In this document: in pieces, positions 25,975 to 40,500 of the stretch
Numbering within the stretch: the stretch's first letter is position 1
Layout: each line of letters begins with the position of its first letter
Assembly: GCA_022747635.1 (NCBI GenBank)
Contig: JAKTNV010000419.1
Location: 91,820 to 155,819, forward strand
Length of the DNA stretch: 64,000 nt
Origin: Hetaerina americana
Lineage: Eukaryota; Arthropoda; Insecta; Odonata; Calopterygidae
Direction of reading: 5' to 3'
Notes under the pieces: model-generated
Told to the model about the DNA's origin: nothing
Seen by the model: only the letters and a program-made list of their open reading frames with translations
The model's database searches: none
Made by a program: the position numbers and the translations under genes

Positions 25975-28900
25975 ATGCCTTCTATACACCTCAAACATTC
26001 ACGCTATAATGGAAGATTGTTGTTTATCGCAATATATTTGAAATTTGAGCTCTTTTACTAACATTAACACTTGCGCTGAGGCATCTTTTATGCTCCTTTC
26101 TTGTCTTTAATGATATATTCTGGGTTTTATTTTGTTTATTTTATGAAAATGAACAACAAGACACACCATGGAAACATTTTTGTTTGATATGTGTCGAGGG
26201 TGATTTTCGTGTAGAACCCAAAGGGGGGGGTATTGGCACTTTTCATGGAAAAATGTGAAAAATTAAAATTTCTAAAAATGAAATAAATGCCTTGTATACA
26301 CCTCAAACATTCACTCTATAATGGAAGATTGATGTTTTTCGCAATATTTTTTGAAATTTGGGCTCTTTCACTAACATTAACACTTGCGCTGAGGCATCTT
26401 TTATGCTCATTTCTTGTCTTTAATGATTAACTCTGGGTTTTATTTTGTTTATTTGATGAAAATGAACAACAATACACACCATGGAAACATTTTTGTTTGA
26501 TTTGTGTCGAGTGAGAATTTCACCTAGAACCCAAAGAGGGGGGTATTGGCACTTTTCATGGAAAAATGTGAACAATTAAAATTTCTAAAAATAAAATACA
26601 TGCCTTCTATACAACTCAAACATTCACTCTATAATGGAAGATTGTTGTTTTTCGCAATATTTTTTGAAATTTGGGCTCTTTTACTAACATTAACACTTGC
26701 GCTGAGGCATCTTTTATGGTCATTTCTTGATTTAATGATTAACTCTGGGTTTTATTTTGTTTATTTGATGAAAATGAACAACAATACACACCATGGAAAT
26801 ATTTTTCTTTGAATTGTGTCGAGTGAGAATTTCACCTAGAACCCAAAGGGGGGGGGTATTGGCACTTTTCATGGAAAAATGTGAAAAATTAAAATTTCTA
26901 AAAATGAAATAAATGCCTTCTATACACCTCAAACATTTACTCTATAATGGAAGATTGTTGTTTTTCGCAATATTTTTAGAAATTTGGGCTCTTTGACTAA
27001 CATTAACACTTGCGCTGAGGCATCTCTTATGCTCATTTCCTGTCTTTAATGATTTATTCTGGGTTTTATTTTGTTTATTTGATGAAAATGAACAACAAGA
27101 CACACCATGGAAACATTTTTGTTTGATTTGATTCGAGTGTGATTTTCATGTAGAACCCCAAGGGGGGGGGGTATTGGCACTTTTCATGGAAAAATGTGAA
27201 AAATTAAAATTTCTAAAAATGAAATAAATGCCTTTTATACACCTCAAACATTCACTCTATAATGGAAGATTGTTGTTTTTCGCAATATTTTTTGAAATTT
27301 GGGCTCTTTTACTAACATTAACGCTTGCGCTGAGGCATCTTTTATGATCATTTCCTGTCTTTAATGATTAACTCTGGGTTTTATTTTGTTTATTTGATGA
27401 AAATGAACAACAATACACACCATGGAAACATTTTTCTTTGAATTGTGTCGAGTGAGAATTTCACCTAGAACCCAAAGGGGGGGGGTATTGGCACTTTTCA
27501 TGAAATAATGTGAAAAATTAAAATTTCTAAAAATGAAATAAATGCCTTCTATTCACCTCAATTATTCACTCTATAATGGAAGATTGTTGTTTTTCGCAAT
27601 ATTTTTTGAAATTTCGGCTCTTTTACTAAGCGCTGAGGCATCTTTTATGCTCATTTCCTGTCTTTTTTTAATGATTAACTCTGGGTTTTATTTTGTTTAT
27701 TTGATGAAAATGAACAACAATACACACCATGGAAACATTTTTGTTTGATTTGAGTCGAGTGAGAATTTCACCTAGAACCCAAAGGGGGGGGTATTGGCAC
27801 TTTTCATGGAATAATGTGAAAAATTAATATTTCTAAAAATGAAATAAATGCCTTCTATTCACCTCAAACATTCACTCTTTAATGGAAGATTGTTGTTTTT
27901 CGCAATATTTTTTGAAATTTCGGCTCTTTTACTAAGCGCTGAGGCATCTTTTATGCTCATTTCCTGTCTTTAATGATTAACTCTGGGTTTTATTTTGTTT
28001 ATTTGATGAAAATGAACAACAATACACACCATGGAAACATTTTTGTTTGATTTGTGTCGAGTGAGATTTTCACCTAGAACCCAAAGGGGGGGGTATTGGC
28101 ACTTTTCATGGAATAATGTGAAAAATTAAAATTTCTAAAAATGAAATAAATGCCTTCTATTCACCTCAAACATTCACTCTTTTATGGAAGATTGTTGTTT
28201 TTCGCAATATTTTTTGAAATTTCGGCTCTTTTACTAAGCGCTGAGGCATCTTTTATGCTCATTTCCTGTCTTTAATGATTAACTCTGGGTTTTATTTTGT
28301 TTATTTGATGAAAATGAACAACAATACACACCATGGAAACATTTTTGTTTGATTTGTGTCGAGTGAGATTTTCACCTAGAACCAAAAGGGGGGGGTATTG
28401 GCACTTTTCATGGAAAAATGTGAAAAATTAAAATTTCTAAAAATGAAATAAATGCCTTCTATACACCTCAAACATTCACTCTATAATGGAAGATTGTTGT
28501 TTATCGCAATATATTTGAAATTTGAGCTCTTTTACTAACATTAACACTTGCGCTGAGGCATCTTTTATGCTCCTTTCTTGTCTTTAATGATATATTCTGG
28601 GTTTTATTTTGTTTATTTTATGAAAATGAACAACAAGACACACCATGGAAACATTTTTGTTTGATATGTGTCGAGGGTGATTTTCGTGTAGAACCCAAAG
28701 GGGGGGGTATTGGCACTTTTCATGGAAAAATGTGAAAAATTAAAATTTCTAAAAATGAAATAAATGCCTTGTATACACCTCAAACATTCACTCTATAATG
28801 GAAGATTGTTGTTTTTCGCAATATTTTTTGAAATTTGGGCTCTTTCACTAACATTAACACTTGCGCTGAGGCATCTTTTATGCTCATTTCTTGTCTTTAA

Positions 28901-31900
28901 TGATTAACTCTGGGTTTTATTTTGTTTATTTGATGAAAATGAACAACAATACACACCATGGAAACATTTTTGTTTGATTTGTGTCGAGTGAGAATTTCAC
29001 CTAGAACCCAAAGAGGGGGGTATTGGCACTTTTCATGGAAAAATGTGAAAAATTAAAATTTCTAAAAATAAAATACATGCCTTCTATACACCTCAAACAT
29101 TCACTCTATAATGGAAGATTGTTGTTTTTCGCAATATTTTTTGAAATTTGGGCTCTTTTACTAACATTAACACTTGCGCTGAGGCATCTTTTATGGTCAT
29201 TTCTTGATTTAATGATTAACTCTGGGTTTTATTTTGTTTATTTGATGAAAATGAACAACAATACACACCATGGAAATATTTTTCTTTGAATTGTGTCGAG
29301 TGAGAATTTCACCTAGAACCCAAAGGGGGGGGTATTGGCACTTTTCATGGAAAAATGTGAAAAATTAAAATTTCTAAAAATGAAATAAATGCCTTCTATA
29401 CACCTCAAACATTTACTCTATAATGGAAGATTGTTGTTTTTCGCAATATTTTTAGAAATTTGGGCTCTTTGACTAACATTAACACTTGCGCTGAGGCATC
29501 TCTTATGCTCATTTCCTGTCTTTAATGATTTATTCTGGGTTTTATTTTGTTTATTTGATGAAAATGAACAACAAGACACACCATGGAAACATTTTTGTTT
29601 GATTTGATTCGAGTGTGATTTTCATGTAGAACCCCAAGGGGGGGGGGTATTGGCACTTTTCATGGAAAAATGTGAAAAATTAAAATTTCTAAAAATGAAA
29701 TAAATGCCTTGTATACACCTCAAACATTCACTCTATAATGGAAGATTGTTTTTTTTCGCAATATTTTTTGAAATTTGGGCTCTTTTACTAACATTAACGC
29801 TTGCGCTGAGGCATCTTTTATGATCATTTCCTGTCTTTAATGATTAACTCTGGGTTTTATTTTGTTTATTTGATGAAAATGACCAACAATACACACCATG
29901 GAAACATTTTTGTTTGATTTGTGTCGAGTGAGAATTTCACCTAGAACCCAAAGGGGGGGGTATTGGCACTTTTCATGGAATAATGTGAAAAATTAAAATT
30001 TCTAAAAATGAAATAAATGCCTTCTATTCACCTCAAACATTCACTCTTTAATGGAAGATTGTTGTTTTTCGCAATATTTTTGAAATTTCGGCTCTTTTAC
30101 TAAGCGCTGAGGCATCTTTTATGCTCATTTCCTGTCTTTAATGATTAACTCTGGGTTTTATTTTGTTTATTTGATGAAAATGAACAACAATACACACCAT
30201 GGAAACATTTTTGTTTGATTTGTGTCGAGTGAGATTTTCACCTAGAACCCAAAGGGGGGGGTATTGGCACTTTTCATGGAAAAATGTGAAAAATTAAAAT
30301 TTCTAAAAATGAAATAAATGCCTTCTATACACCTCAAACATTCACTCTATAATGGAAGATTGTTGTTTATCGCAATATATTTGAAATTTGAGCTCTTTTA
30401 CTAACATTAACACTTGCGCTGAGGCATCTTTTATGCTCCTTTCTTGTCTTTAATGATATATTCTGGGTTTTATTTTGTTTATTTTATGAAAATGAACAAC
30501 AAGACACACCATGGAAACATTTTTGTTTGATATGTGTCGAGGGTGATTTTCGTGTAGAACCCAAAGGGGGGGGGTATTGGCACTTTTCATGGAAAAATGT
30601 GAAAAATTAAAATTTCTAAAAATGAAATAAATGCCTTGTATACACCTCAAACATTCACTCTATAATGGAAGATTGTTGTTTTTCGCAATATTTTTTGAAA
30701 TTTGGGCTCTTTCACTAACATTAACACTTGCGCTGAGGCATCTTTTATGCTCATTTCTTGTCTTTAATGATTAACTCTGGGTTTTATTTTGTTTATTTGA
30801 TGAAAATGAACAACAATACACACCATGGAAACATTTTTGTTTGATTTGTGTCGAGTGAGAATTTCACCTAGAACCCAAAGAGGGGGGTATTGGCACTTTT
30901 CATGGAAAAATGTGAAAAATTAAAATTTCTAAAAATAAAATACATGCCTTCTATACACCTCAAACATTCACTCTATAATGGAAGATTGTTGTTTTTCGCA
31001 ATATTTTTTGAAATTTGGGCTCTTTTACTAACATTAACACTTGCGCTGAGGCATCTTTTATGGTCATTTCTTGATTTAATGATTAACTCTGGGTTTTATT
31101 TTGTTTATTTGATGAAAATGAACAACAATACACACCATGGAAATATTTTTCTTTGAATTGTGTCGAGTGAGAATTTCACCTAGAACCCAAAGGGGGGGGT
31201 ATTGGCACTTTTCATGGAAAAATGTGAAAAATTAATATTTCTAAAAATGAAATAAATGCCTTCTATTCACCTCAAACATTCACTCTTTAATGGAAGATTG
31301 TTGTTTTTCGCAATATTTTTTGAAATTTCGGCTCTTTTACTAAGCGCTGAGGCATCTTTTATGCTCATTTCCTGTCTTTAATGATTAACTCTGGGTTTTA
31401 TTTTGTTTATTTGATGAAAATGAACAACAATACACACCATGGAAACATTTTTGTTTGATTTGTGTCGAGTGAGATTTTCACCTAGAACCCAAAGGGGGGG
31501 GGTATTAGCACTTTTCATGGAATAATGTGAAAAATTAAAATTTCTAAAAATGAAATAAATGCCTTCTATTCACCTCAAACATTCACTCTTTTATGGAAGA
31601 TTGTTGTTTTTCGCAATATTTTTTGAAATTTCGGCTCTTTTACTAAGCGCTGAGGCATCTTTTATGCTCATTTCCTGTCTTTAATGATTAACTCTGGGTT
31701 TTATTTTGTTTATTTGATGAAAATGAACAACAATACACACCATGGAAACATTTTTGTTTGATTTGTGTCGAGTGAGATTTTCCCCTAGAACCCAAAGGGG
31801 GGGGTATTGGCACTTTTCATGGAAAAATGTGAAAAATTAAAATTTCTAAAAATGAAATAAATGCCTTCTATACACCTCAAACATTCACTCTATAATGGAA

Positions 31901-34356
31901 GATTGTTGTTTATCGCAATATATTTGAAATTTGAGCTCTTTTACTAACATTAACACTTGCGCTGAGGCATCTTTTATGCTCCTTTCTTGTCTTTAATGAT
32001 ATATTCTGGGTTTTATTTTGTTTATTTTATGAAAATGAACAACAAGACACACCATGGAAACATTTTTGTTTGATATGTGTCGAGGGTGATTTTCGTGTAG
32101 AACCCAAAGGGGGGGGTATTGGCACTTTTCATGGAAAAATGTGAAAAATTAAAATTTCTAAAAATGAAATAAATGCCTTGTATACACCTCAAACATTCAC
32201 TCTATAATGGAAGATTGTTGTTTTTCGCAATATTTTTTGAAATTTGGGCTCTTTCACTAACATTAACACTTGCGCTGAGGCATCTTTTATGCTCATTTCT
32301 TGTCTTTAATGATTAACTCTGGGTTTTATTTTGTTTATTTGATGAAAATGAACAACAATACACACCATGGAAACATTTTTGTTTGATTTGTGTCGAGTGA
32401 GAATTTCACCTAGAACCCAAAGAGGGGGGTATTGGCACTTTTCATGGAAAAATGTGAAAAATTAAAATTTCTAAAAATAAAATACATGCCTTCTATACAC
32501 CTCAAACATTCACTCTATAATGGAAGATTGTTGTTTTTCGCAATATTTTTTGAAATTTGGGCTCTTTTACTAACATTAACACTTGCGCTGAGGCATCTTT
32601 TATGGTCATTTCTTGATTTAATGATTAACTCTGGGTTTTATTTTGTTTATTTGATGAAAATGAACAACAATACACACCATGGAAATATTTTTCTTTGAAT
32701 TGTGTCGAGTGAGAATTTCACCTAGAACCCAAAGGGGGGGGTATTGGCACTTTTCATGGAAAAATGTGAAAAATTAAAATTTCTAAAAATGAAATAAATG
32801 CCTTCTATACACCTCAAACATTTACTCTATAATGGAAGATTGTTGTTTTTCGCAATATTTTTAGAAATTTGGGCTCTTTGACTAACATTAACACTTGCGC
32901 TGAGGCATCTCTTATGCTCATTTCCTGTCTTTAATGATTTATTCTGGGTTTTATTTTGTTTATTTGATGAAAATGAACAACAAGACACACCATGGAAACA
33001 TTTTTGTTTGATTTGATTCGAGTGTGATTTTCATGTAGAACCCCAAGGGGGGGGGGGGTATTGGCACTTTTCATGGAAAAATGTGAAAAATTAAAATTTC
33101 TAAAAATGAAATAAATGCCTTGTATACACCTCAAACATTCACTCTATAATGGAAGATTGTTTTTTTTCGCAATATTTTTTGAAATTTGGGCTCTTTTACT
33201 AACATTAACGCTTGCGCTGAGGCATCTTTTATGATCATTTCCTGTCTTTAATGATTAACTCTGGGTTTTATTTTGTTTATTTGATGAAAATGAACAACAA
33301 TACACACCATGGAAACATTTTTGTTTGATTTGTGTCGAGTGAGAATTTCACCTAGAACCCAAAGGGGGGGGTATTGGCACTTTTCATGGAATAATGTGAA
33401 AAATTAAAATTTCTAAAAATGAAATAAATGCCTTCCATTCACCTCAAACATTCACTCTTTAATGGAAGATTGTTGTTTTTTTCGCAATATTTTTTGAAAT
33501 TTCGGCTCTTTTACTAAGCGCTGAGGCATCTTTTATGCTCATTTCCTGTCTTTAATGATTAACTCTGGGTTTTATTTTGTTTATTTGATGAAAATGAACA
33601 ACAATACACACCATGGAAACATTTTTGTTTGATTTGTGTCGAGTGAGATTTTCACCTAGAACCCAAAGGGGGGGGTATTGGCACTTTTCATGGAAAAATG
33701 TGAAAAATTAAAATTTCTAAAAATGAAATAAATGCCTTCTATACACCTCAAACATTCACTCTATAATGGAAGATTGTTGTTTATCGCAATATATTTGAAA
33801 TTTGAGCTCTTTTACTAACATTAACACTTGCGCTGAGGCATCTTTTATGCTCCTTTCTTGTCTTTAATGATATATTCTGGGTTTTATTTTGTTTATTTTA
33901 TGAAAATGAACAACAAGACACACCATGGAAACATTTTTGTTTGATATGTGTCGAGGGTGATTTTCGTGTAGAACCCAAAGGGGGGGGTATTGGCACTTTT
34001 CATGGAAAAATGTGAAAAATTAAAATTTCTAAAAATGAAATAAATGCCTTGTATACACCTCAAACATTCACTCTATAATGGAAGATTGTTGTTTTTCGCA
34101 ATATTTTTTGAAATTTGGGCTCTTTCACTAACATTAACACTTGCGCTGAGGCATCTTTTATGCTCATTTCTTGTCTTTAATGATTAACTCTGGGTTTTAT
34201 TTTGTTTATTTGATGAAAATGAACAACAATACACACCATGGAAACATTTTTGTTTGATTTGTGTCGAGTGAGAATTTCACCTAGAACCCAAAGAGGGGGG
34301 TATTGGCACTTTTCATGGAATAATGTGAAAAATTAAAATTTCTAAAAATGAAATAA
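25975..34356 (+). repeat. Higher-order repeat with copies of 8, 6, 5 and 6 monomers
   Basis: A marker monomer (AAAATACATG start with ATGGTCATTTCTTGATTT) lies at 26600, 29077, 30944 and 32486, giving spacings of 2477, 1867 and 1542 bp. The order after it is: TTTACTCTATAATGG/CATCTCTTATG monomer; ATGATCATTTCC monomer; one to three 11-bp-deleted monomers; CAATATATTTG/CTCCTTTC monomer; CTCTTTCAC monomer. Copy 1 has three deleted monomers, copy 2 one. Copy 3 has two but lacks the first two types. Copy 4 matches copy 2. Spacings equal the sums of 313- and 302-bp monomers to within a few bases. A partial earlier copy (25975 and 26288) precedes it. Confidence 0.85.
27541..28452 (+). repeat. Three consecutive 11-bp-deleted monomers
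   Basis: The junction ACTAAGCGCTGAGG, lacking CATTAACACTT, occurs near 27628, 27934 and 28236. The members also share TTCTATTCACCTC and GAAATTTCGGCTC. They are about 302 bp each, except that the first has a T-run expansion at 27661-27670. This is the longest run of the deleted class I found; elsewhere they are single or paired. About 21 deleted copies occur in the window. Confidence 0.85.
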
Positions 34357-37300
34357 ATGCCTTCTATTCACCTCAAACATTCACTCTTTAATGGAAGATT
34401 GTTGTTTTTCGCAATATTTTTTGAAATTTGGGCTCTTTCACTAACATTAACACTTGCGCTGAGGCATCTTTTATGCTCATTTCTTGTCTTTAATGATTAA
34501 CTCTGGGTTTTATTTTGTTTATTTGATGAAAATGAACAACAATACACACCATGGAAACATTTTTGTTTGAATTGTGTCGAGTGAGATTTTCACCTAGAAC
34601 CCAAAGGGGGGGGTATTGGCACTTTTCATGGAAAAATGTGAAAAATTAAAATTTCTAAAAATGAAATAAATGCCTTCTATACACCTCAAACATTCACTCT
34701 ATAATGGAAGATTGTTGTTTTTCGCAATATTTTTTGAAATTTGGGCTCTTTTACTAACATTAACACTTGCGCTGAGGCATCTTTAATGCTCATTTCTTGT
34801 CTTTAATGATATATTCTGGGTTTTATTTTGTTTATTTTATGAAAATGAACAACAATACACACCATGGAAACATTTTTGTTTGATTTGTGTCGAGGGTGAT
34901 TTTCGTGTAGAACCCAAAGGGGGGGGTATTGGCACTTTTCATGGAAAAATGTGAAAAATTAAAATTTCTAAAAATGAAATAAATGCCTTGTATACACCTC
35001 TAACATTCACTCTATAATGGAAGATTGTTGTTTTTCGCAATATTTTTTGAAATTTGGGCTCTTTGACTAACATAAACACTTGCGCTGAGGCATCTTTTAT
35101 GCTCATTTCCTGTCTTTAATGATTTATTCTGGGTTTTATTTTGTTTATTTTAAGAAAATGAACAACAATACACACCATGGAAACATTTTTGTTTGATTCC
35201 CGTCGAGTGAGATTTTCACCTAGAAGCCAAAGGGGGGTATTTGCACCTTTAATGGAAAAATGTGAAAAATTAAAATTTCTAAAAATGAAATAAATGCCTT
35301 CTATACACCTCAAACATTCACTCTATAATGGAAGATTCTTGTTTTTTCGCAATATTTTTTGAAATTTGGGCTCTTTTACTAACATTAACACATGCGCTGA
35401 GGCATCTTTTATGCTCATTTCTTGTCTTTAATGATATATTCTGGGTTTTATTTTGTTTATTTGATGAAAATGAACAACAATACACACCATGGAAACATTT
35501 TTGTTTGATTTGTGTCGAGGGTGATTTTCGTGTAGAACCCAAAGGGGGGGGTATTGGCACTTTTCATGGAAAAATGTGAAAAATTAAAATTTCTAAAAAT
35601 GAAATAAATGCCTTGTATACACCTCAAACATTCACTCTATAATGGAAGATTGTTGTTTTTCGCAAAATTTTTTGAAATTTGGGCTCTTTTACTAACATTA
35701 ACGCTTGCGCTGAGGCATCTTTTATGCTCATTTCCTGTCTTTAATGATTAACTCTGGGTTTTATTTTGTTTATTTGATAAAAATGAACAACAATACACAC
35801 CATGGAAACATTTTTGTTTGATTTGTGTCGAGTGAGAATTTCACCTAGAACCCAAAGGAGGGGGTATTGGCACTTTTCATGGAATAATGTGAAAAATTAA
35901 AATTTCTAAAAATGAAATAAATGCCTTCTATTCACCTCAAACATTAACTCTATAATGGAAGATTGTTGTTTTTCGCAATATTTTTTGAAATTTCGGCTCT
36001 TTTACTAAGCGCTGGGGCATCTTTTATGCTCATTTCCTGTCTTTAATGATTAACTCTGGGTTTTATTTTGTTTATTTGATGAAAATGAACAACAATACAC
36101 ACCATGGAAACATTTTTGTTTGATTTGTGTCGAGTGAGATTTTCACCTAGAACCCAAAGGGGGGGGTATTGGCACTTTTCATGGAAAAATGTGAAAAATT
36201 AAAATTTCTAAAAATGAAATAAATGCCTTCTATACACCTCAAACATTCACTCTATAATGGAAGATTGTTGTTTTTCGCAATATATTTGAAATTTGGGCTC
36301 TTTTACTAACATTAACACTTGCGCTGAGGCATCTTTTATGCTCATTTCTTGTCTTTAATGATATATTCTGGGTTTTATTTTGTTTATTTTATGAAAATGA
36401 ACAACAAGACACACCATGGAAACATTTTTGTTTGATTTGTGTCGAGGGTGATTTTCGTGTAGAACCCAAAGGGGGGGGTATTGGCACTTTTCATGGAAAA
36501 ATGTGAAAAATTAAAATTTCTAAAAATGAAATAAATGCCTTGTATACACCTCAAACATTCACTCTATAATGGAAGATTGTTGTTTTTCGCAATATTTTTT
36601 GAAATTTGGGCTCTTTCACTAACATTAACACTTGCGCTGAGGCATCTTTTATGCTCATTTCTTGTCTTTAATGATTAACTCTGGGTTTTATTTTGTTTAT
36701 TTGATGAAAATGAACAACAATACACACCATGGAAACATTTTTGTTTGAATTGTGTCGAGTGAGAATTTCACCTAGAACCCAAAGGGCGGGGTATTGGGAC
36801 TTTTCATGGAGAAATGTGAAAAATTAAAATTTTTCAAAAATGAAATAAATGCCTTCTATACACGTCAAACATTCACTCTATAATGGAAGATTGTTGTTTT
36901 TCGCAATATTTTTTGAAATTTGGGCTCTTTTACTAACTTTAACACTTGCGCTGAGGCATCTTTTATGCTCATTTCTTGTCTTTAATGATTAACTCTGGGT
37001 TTTATTTTGTTTATTTGATGAAAATGAACAACAATACACACCATGGAAACATTTTTGTTTGAATTGTGTCGAGTGAGAATTTCACCTAGAGCCCAAAGGG
37101 GGGGTATTGGCACTTTTCATGGAAAAATGTGAAAAATTAAAATTTCTAAAAATGAAATAAATGCCTTGTATACACCTCAAAGATTCACTCTATAATGGAA
37201 GATTGTTGTTTTTCGCAATATTTTTTGAAATTTGGGCTCTTTTACTAACATTAACGCTTGCGCTGAGGCATCTTTTATGCTCATTTTCTGTCTTTAATGA

Positions 37301-37586
37301 TTAACTCTGGGTTTTATTTTGTTTATTTGATGAAAATGAACAACAATACACACCATGGAAACATTTTTGTTTGATTTGTGTCGAGTGAGAATTTCACCTA
37401 GAACCCAAAGGGGGGGGTGTTGGCACTTGTCATGGAGAAATGTGAAAAATAAAATTTTTCAAAAATGAAATAAATGCCTTCTATACACGTCAAACATTCA
37501 CTCTTTAATGGGAGATTGTTGTTTTTCGCAATATTTTTTGAAATTTGGGCTCTTTTACTAACATTAACACTTGCGCTGAGGCATCT
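34357..37586 (+). repeat. Mixed monomers between HOR blocks
   Basis: Satellite only. The 34357 monomer looks chimeric: its start (TTCTATTCACCTC, CTCTTTAATGG) is that of the deleted class, while its remainder (CTCTTTCACTAAC with CATTAACACTT present) is that of the CTCTTTCAC class. The first monomer with TACACGTCAAACATTC preceded by TTTTTCAAAAATG appears at about 36849, and this class is common from there to the end. Confidence 0.65.
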
Positions 37587-40500
37587 TTTAAGCTCATTTC
37601 TTGTCTTTAATGATTTATTCTGGGTTTTATTTTGTTTATTTGATGAAAATGAACAACAATACACACCATGGAAACATTTTTGTTTGATTTGTGTCGAGTG
37701 AGATTTTCACCTAGAACCCAAAGGGGGGGGTATTGGCACTTTTCATGGAAAAATGTGAAAAATTAAAATTTCTAAAAATGAAATAAATGCCATGTATACA
37801 CCTCAAAGATTCACTCTATAATGGAAGATTGTTGTTTTTCGCAATATTTTTTGAAATTTGGGCTCTTTTACTAACATTAACGCTTGTGCTGAGGCATCTT
37901 TTATGCTCATTTCCTGTCTTTAATGATTAACTCTGGGTTTTATTTTGTTTATTTGATGAAAATGAACAACAATACACACCATGGAAACATTTTTGTTTGA
38001 TTTGTGTCGAGTGAGAATTTCGCCTAGAACCCAAAGGGGGGGGTATTGGCACTTTTCATGGAATAATGTGAAAAATTAAAATTTCTAAAAATGAAATAAA
38101 TGCCTTCTATTCACCTCAAACATTCACTCTATAATGGAAGATTGTTGTTTTTCGCAATATTTTTTGAAATTTCGGCTATTTTAATAAGCGCTGAGGCATC
38201 TTTTATGGTCATTTCCTGTCTTTAATGATTAACTCTGGGTTTTATTTTGTTTATTTGATGAAAATGAATAACAATACACACCATGGAAACATTTTTGTTT
38301 GATTTGTGTCGAGTGAGATTTTCACCTAGAACCCAAAGGGGGGGGTATTGGCACTTTTCATGGAAAAATGTGAAAAATTAAAATTTCTAAAAATGAAATA
38401 AATGCCTTCTATACACCTCAAACATTCACTCTATAATGGAAGATTGTTGTTTTTCGCAATATATTTGAAATTTGGGCTCTCTTACTAACATTAACACTTG
38501 CGCTGAGGCATCTTTTATGCTCATTTCTTGTCTTTAATGATATATTCTGGGTTTTATTTTGTTTATTTTATGAAAATGAACAACAAGACACACCATGGAA
38601 ACATTTTTGTTTGATTGGTACGAGTGAGATTTTCACCTAGAACCCAAAGGGGGGGGGTATTGGCACTTTTCATGGAAAAATGTGAAAAATTAAAATTTCT
38701 AAAAATGAAATAAATGCCTTCTATACACCTCAAACATTCACTCTATAATGGAAGATTGTTGTTTTTCGCAATATTTTTTGAAATTTGGGCTCTTTTACTA
38801 ACATTAACACTTGCGCTGAGGCATCTTTTATGCTCATTTCTTGTCTTTAATGATATATTCTGGGTTTTATTTTGTTTATTTCATGAAAATGAACAACAAT
38901 ACACACCATGGAAACATTTTTGTTTGATTTGTGTTGAGTGAGAATTTCACCTAGAACCCAAAGGGGGGGGTATTGGCACTTTTCATGGAAAAATGTCAAA
39001 AATTAAAATTTCTAAAAATGAAATAAATGCCTTGTATACACCTCTAACATTCACTCTATAATGGAAGATTGTTGTTTTTCGCAATATTTTTTGAAATTTG
39101 GGCTCTTTGACTAACATAAACACTTGCGCTGAGGCATCTTTTATGCTCATTTCCTGTTTTTAATGATTTATTCTGGGTTTTATTTTGTTTATTTTAAGAA
39201 AATGAACAACAATACACACCATGGAAACATTTTTGTTTGATTCCCGTCGAGTGAGATTTTCACCTAGAAGCCAAAGGGGGGGTATTTGCACCTTTAATGG
39301 AAAAATGTGAAAAATTAAAATTTCTAAAAATGAAATAAATGCCTTCTATACACCTCAAACATTCACTCTATAATGGAAGATTGTTGTTTTTCGCAATATT
39401 TTTTGAAATTTGGGCTCTTTTACTAACATTAACACTTGCGCTGAGGCATCTTTTATGCTCATTTCTTGTCTTTAATGATTTTTCTGGGTTTTATTTTGTT
39501 TATTTGATGAAAATGAACAACAAGACACACCATGGAAACATTTTTGTTTGATTTGTGTCGAGGGTGATTTTCGTGTAGAACCAAAAGGGGGGGGTATTGG
39601 CACTTTTCATGGAAAAATGTAAAAAATTAAAATTTCTAAAAATGAAATAAATGCCTTGTATACACCTCAAACATTCACTCTATAATGGAAGATTGTTGTT
39701 TTTCGCAATATTTTTTGAAATATTGGCTCTTTTACTAACATTAACGCTTGCGCTGAGGCATCTTTTATGCTCATTTCCTGTCTTTAATTATTAACTCTGG
39801 GTTTTATTTTGTTTATTTGATGAAAATGAACAACAATACACACCATGGAAACATTTTTGTTTGATTTGTGTCGAGTGAGAATTTCACCTAGAACCCAAAG
39901 GGGGGTATTGGCACTTTTCATGGAATAATGTGAAAAATTAAAATTTCTAAAAATGAAATAAATGCCTTCTATTCACCTCAAACATTCACTCTATAATGGA
40001 AGATTGTTGTTTTTCGCAATATTTTTTGAAATTTCGGCTCTTTTACTAAGCGCTGAGGCATCTTTTATGCTCATTTCCTGTCTTTAATGATTAACTCTGG
40101 GTTTTATTTTGTTTATTTGATGAAAATGAACAACAATACACACCATGGAAACATTTTGGTTTGATTTGTGTCGAGTGAGATTTTCACCTAGAACCCAAAG
40201 GGGGGGGTATTGGCACTTTTCATGGAAAAATGTGAAAAATTAAAATTTCTAAAAATGAAATAAATGCCATGTATACACCTCAAACATTCACTCTATAATG
40301 GAAGATTGTTGTTTTTCGCAATATATTTGAAATTTGGGCTCTTTTACTAACATTAACACTTGCGCTGAGGCATCTTTTATGCTCATTTCTTGTCTTTAAT
40401 GATATATTCTGGGTTTTATTTTGTTTATTTTATGAAAATGAACAACAAGACACACCATGGAAACATTTTTGTTTGATTTGTGTCGCGGGTGATTTTCGTG

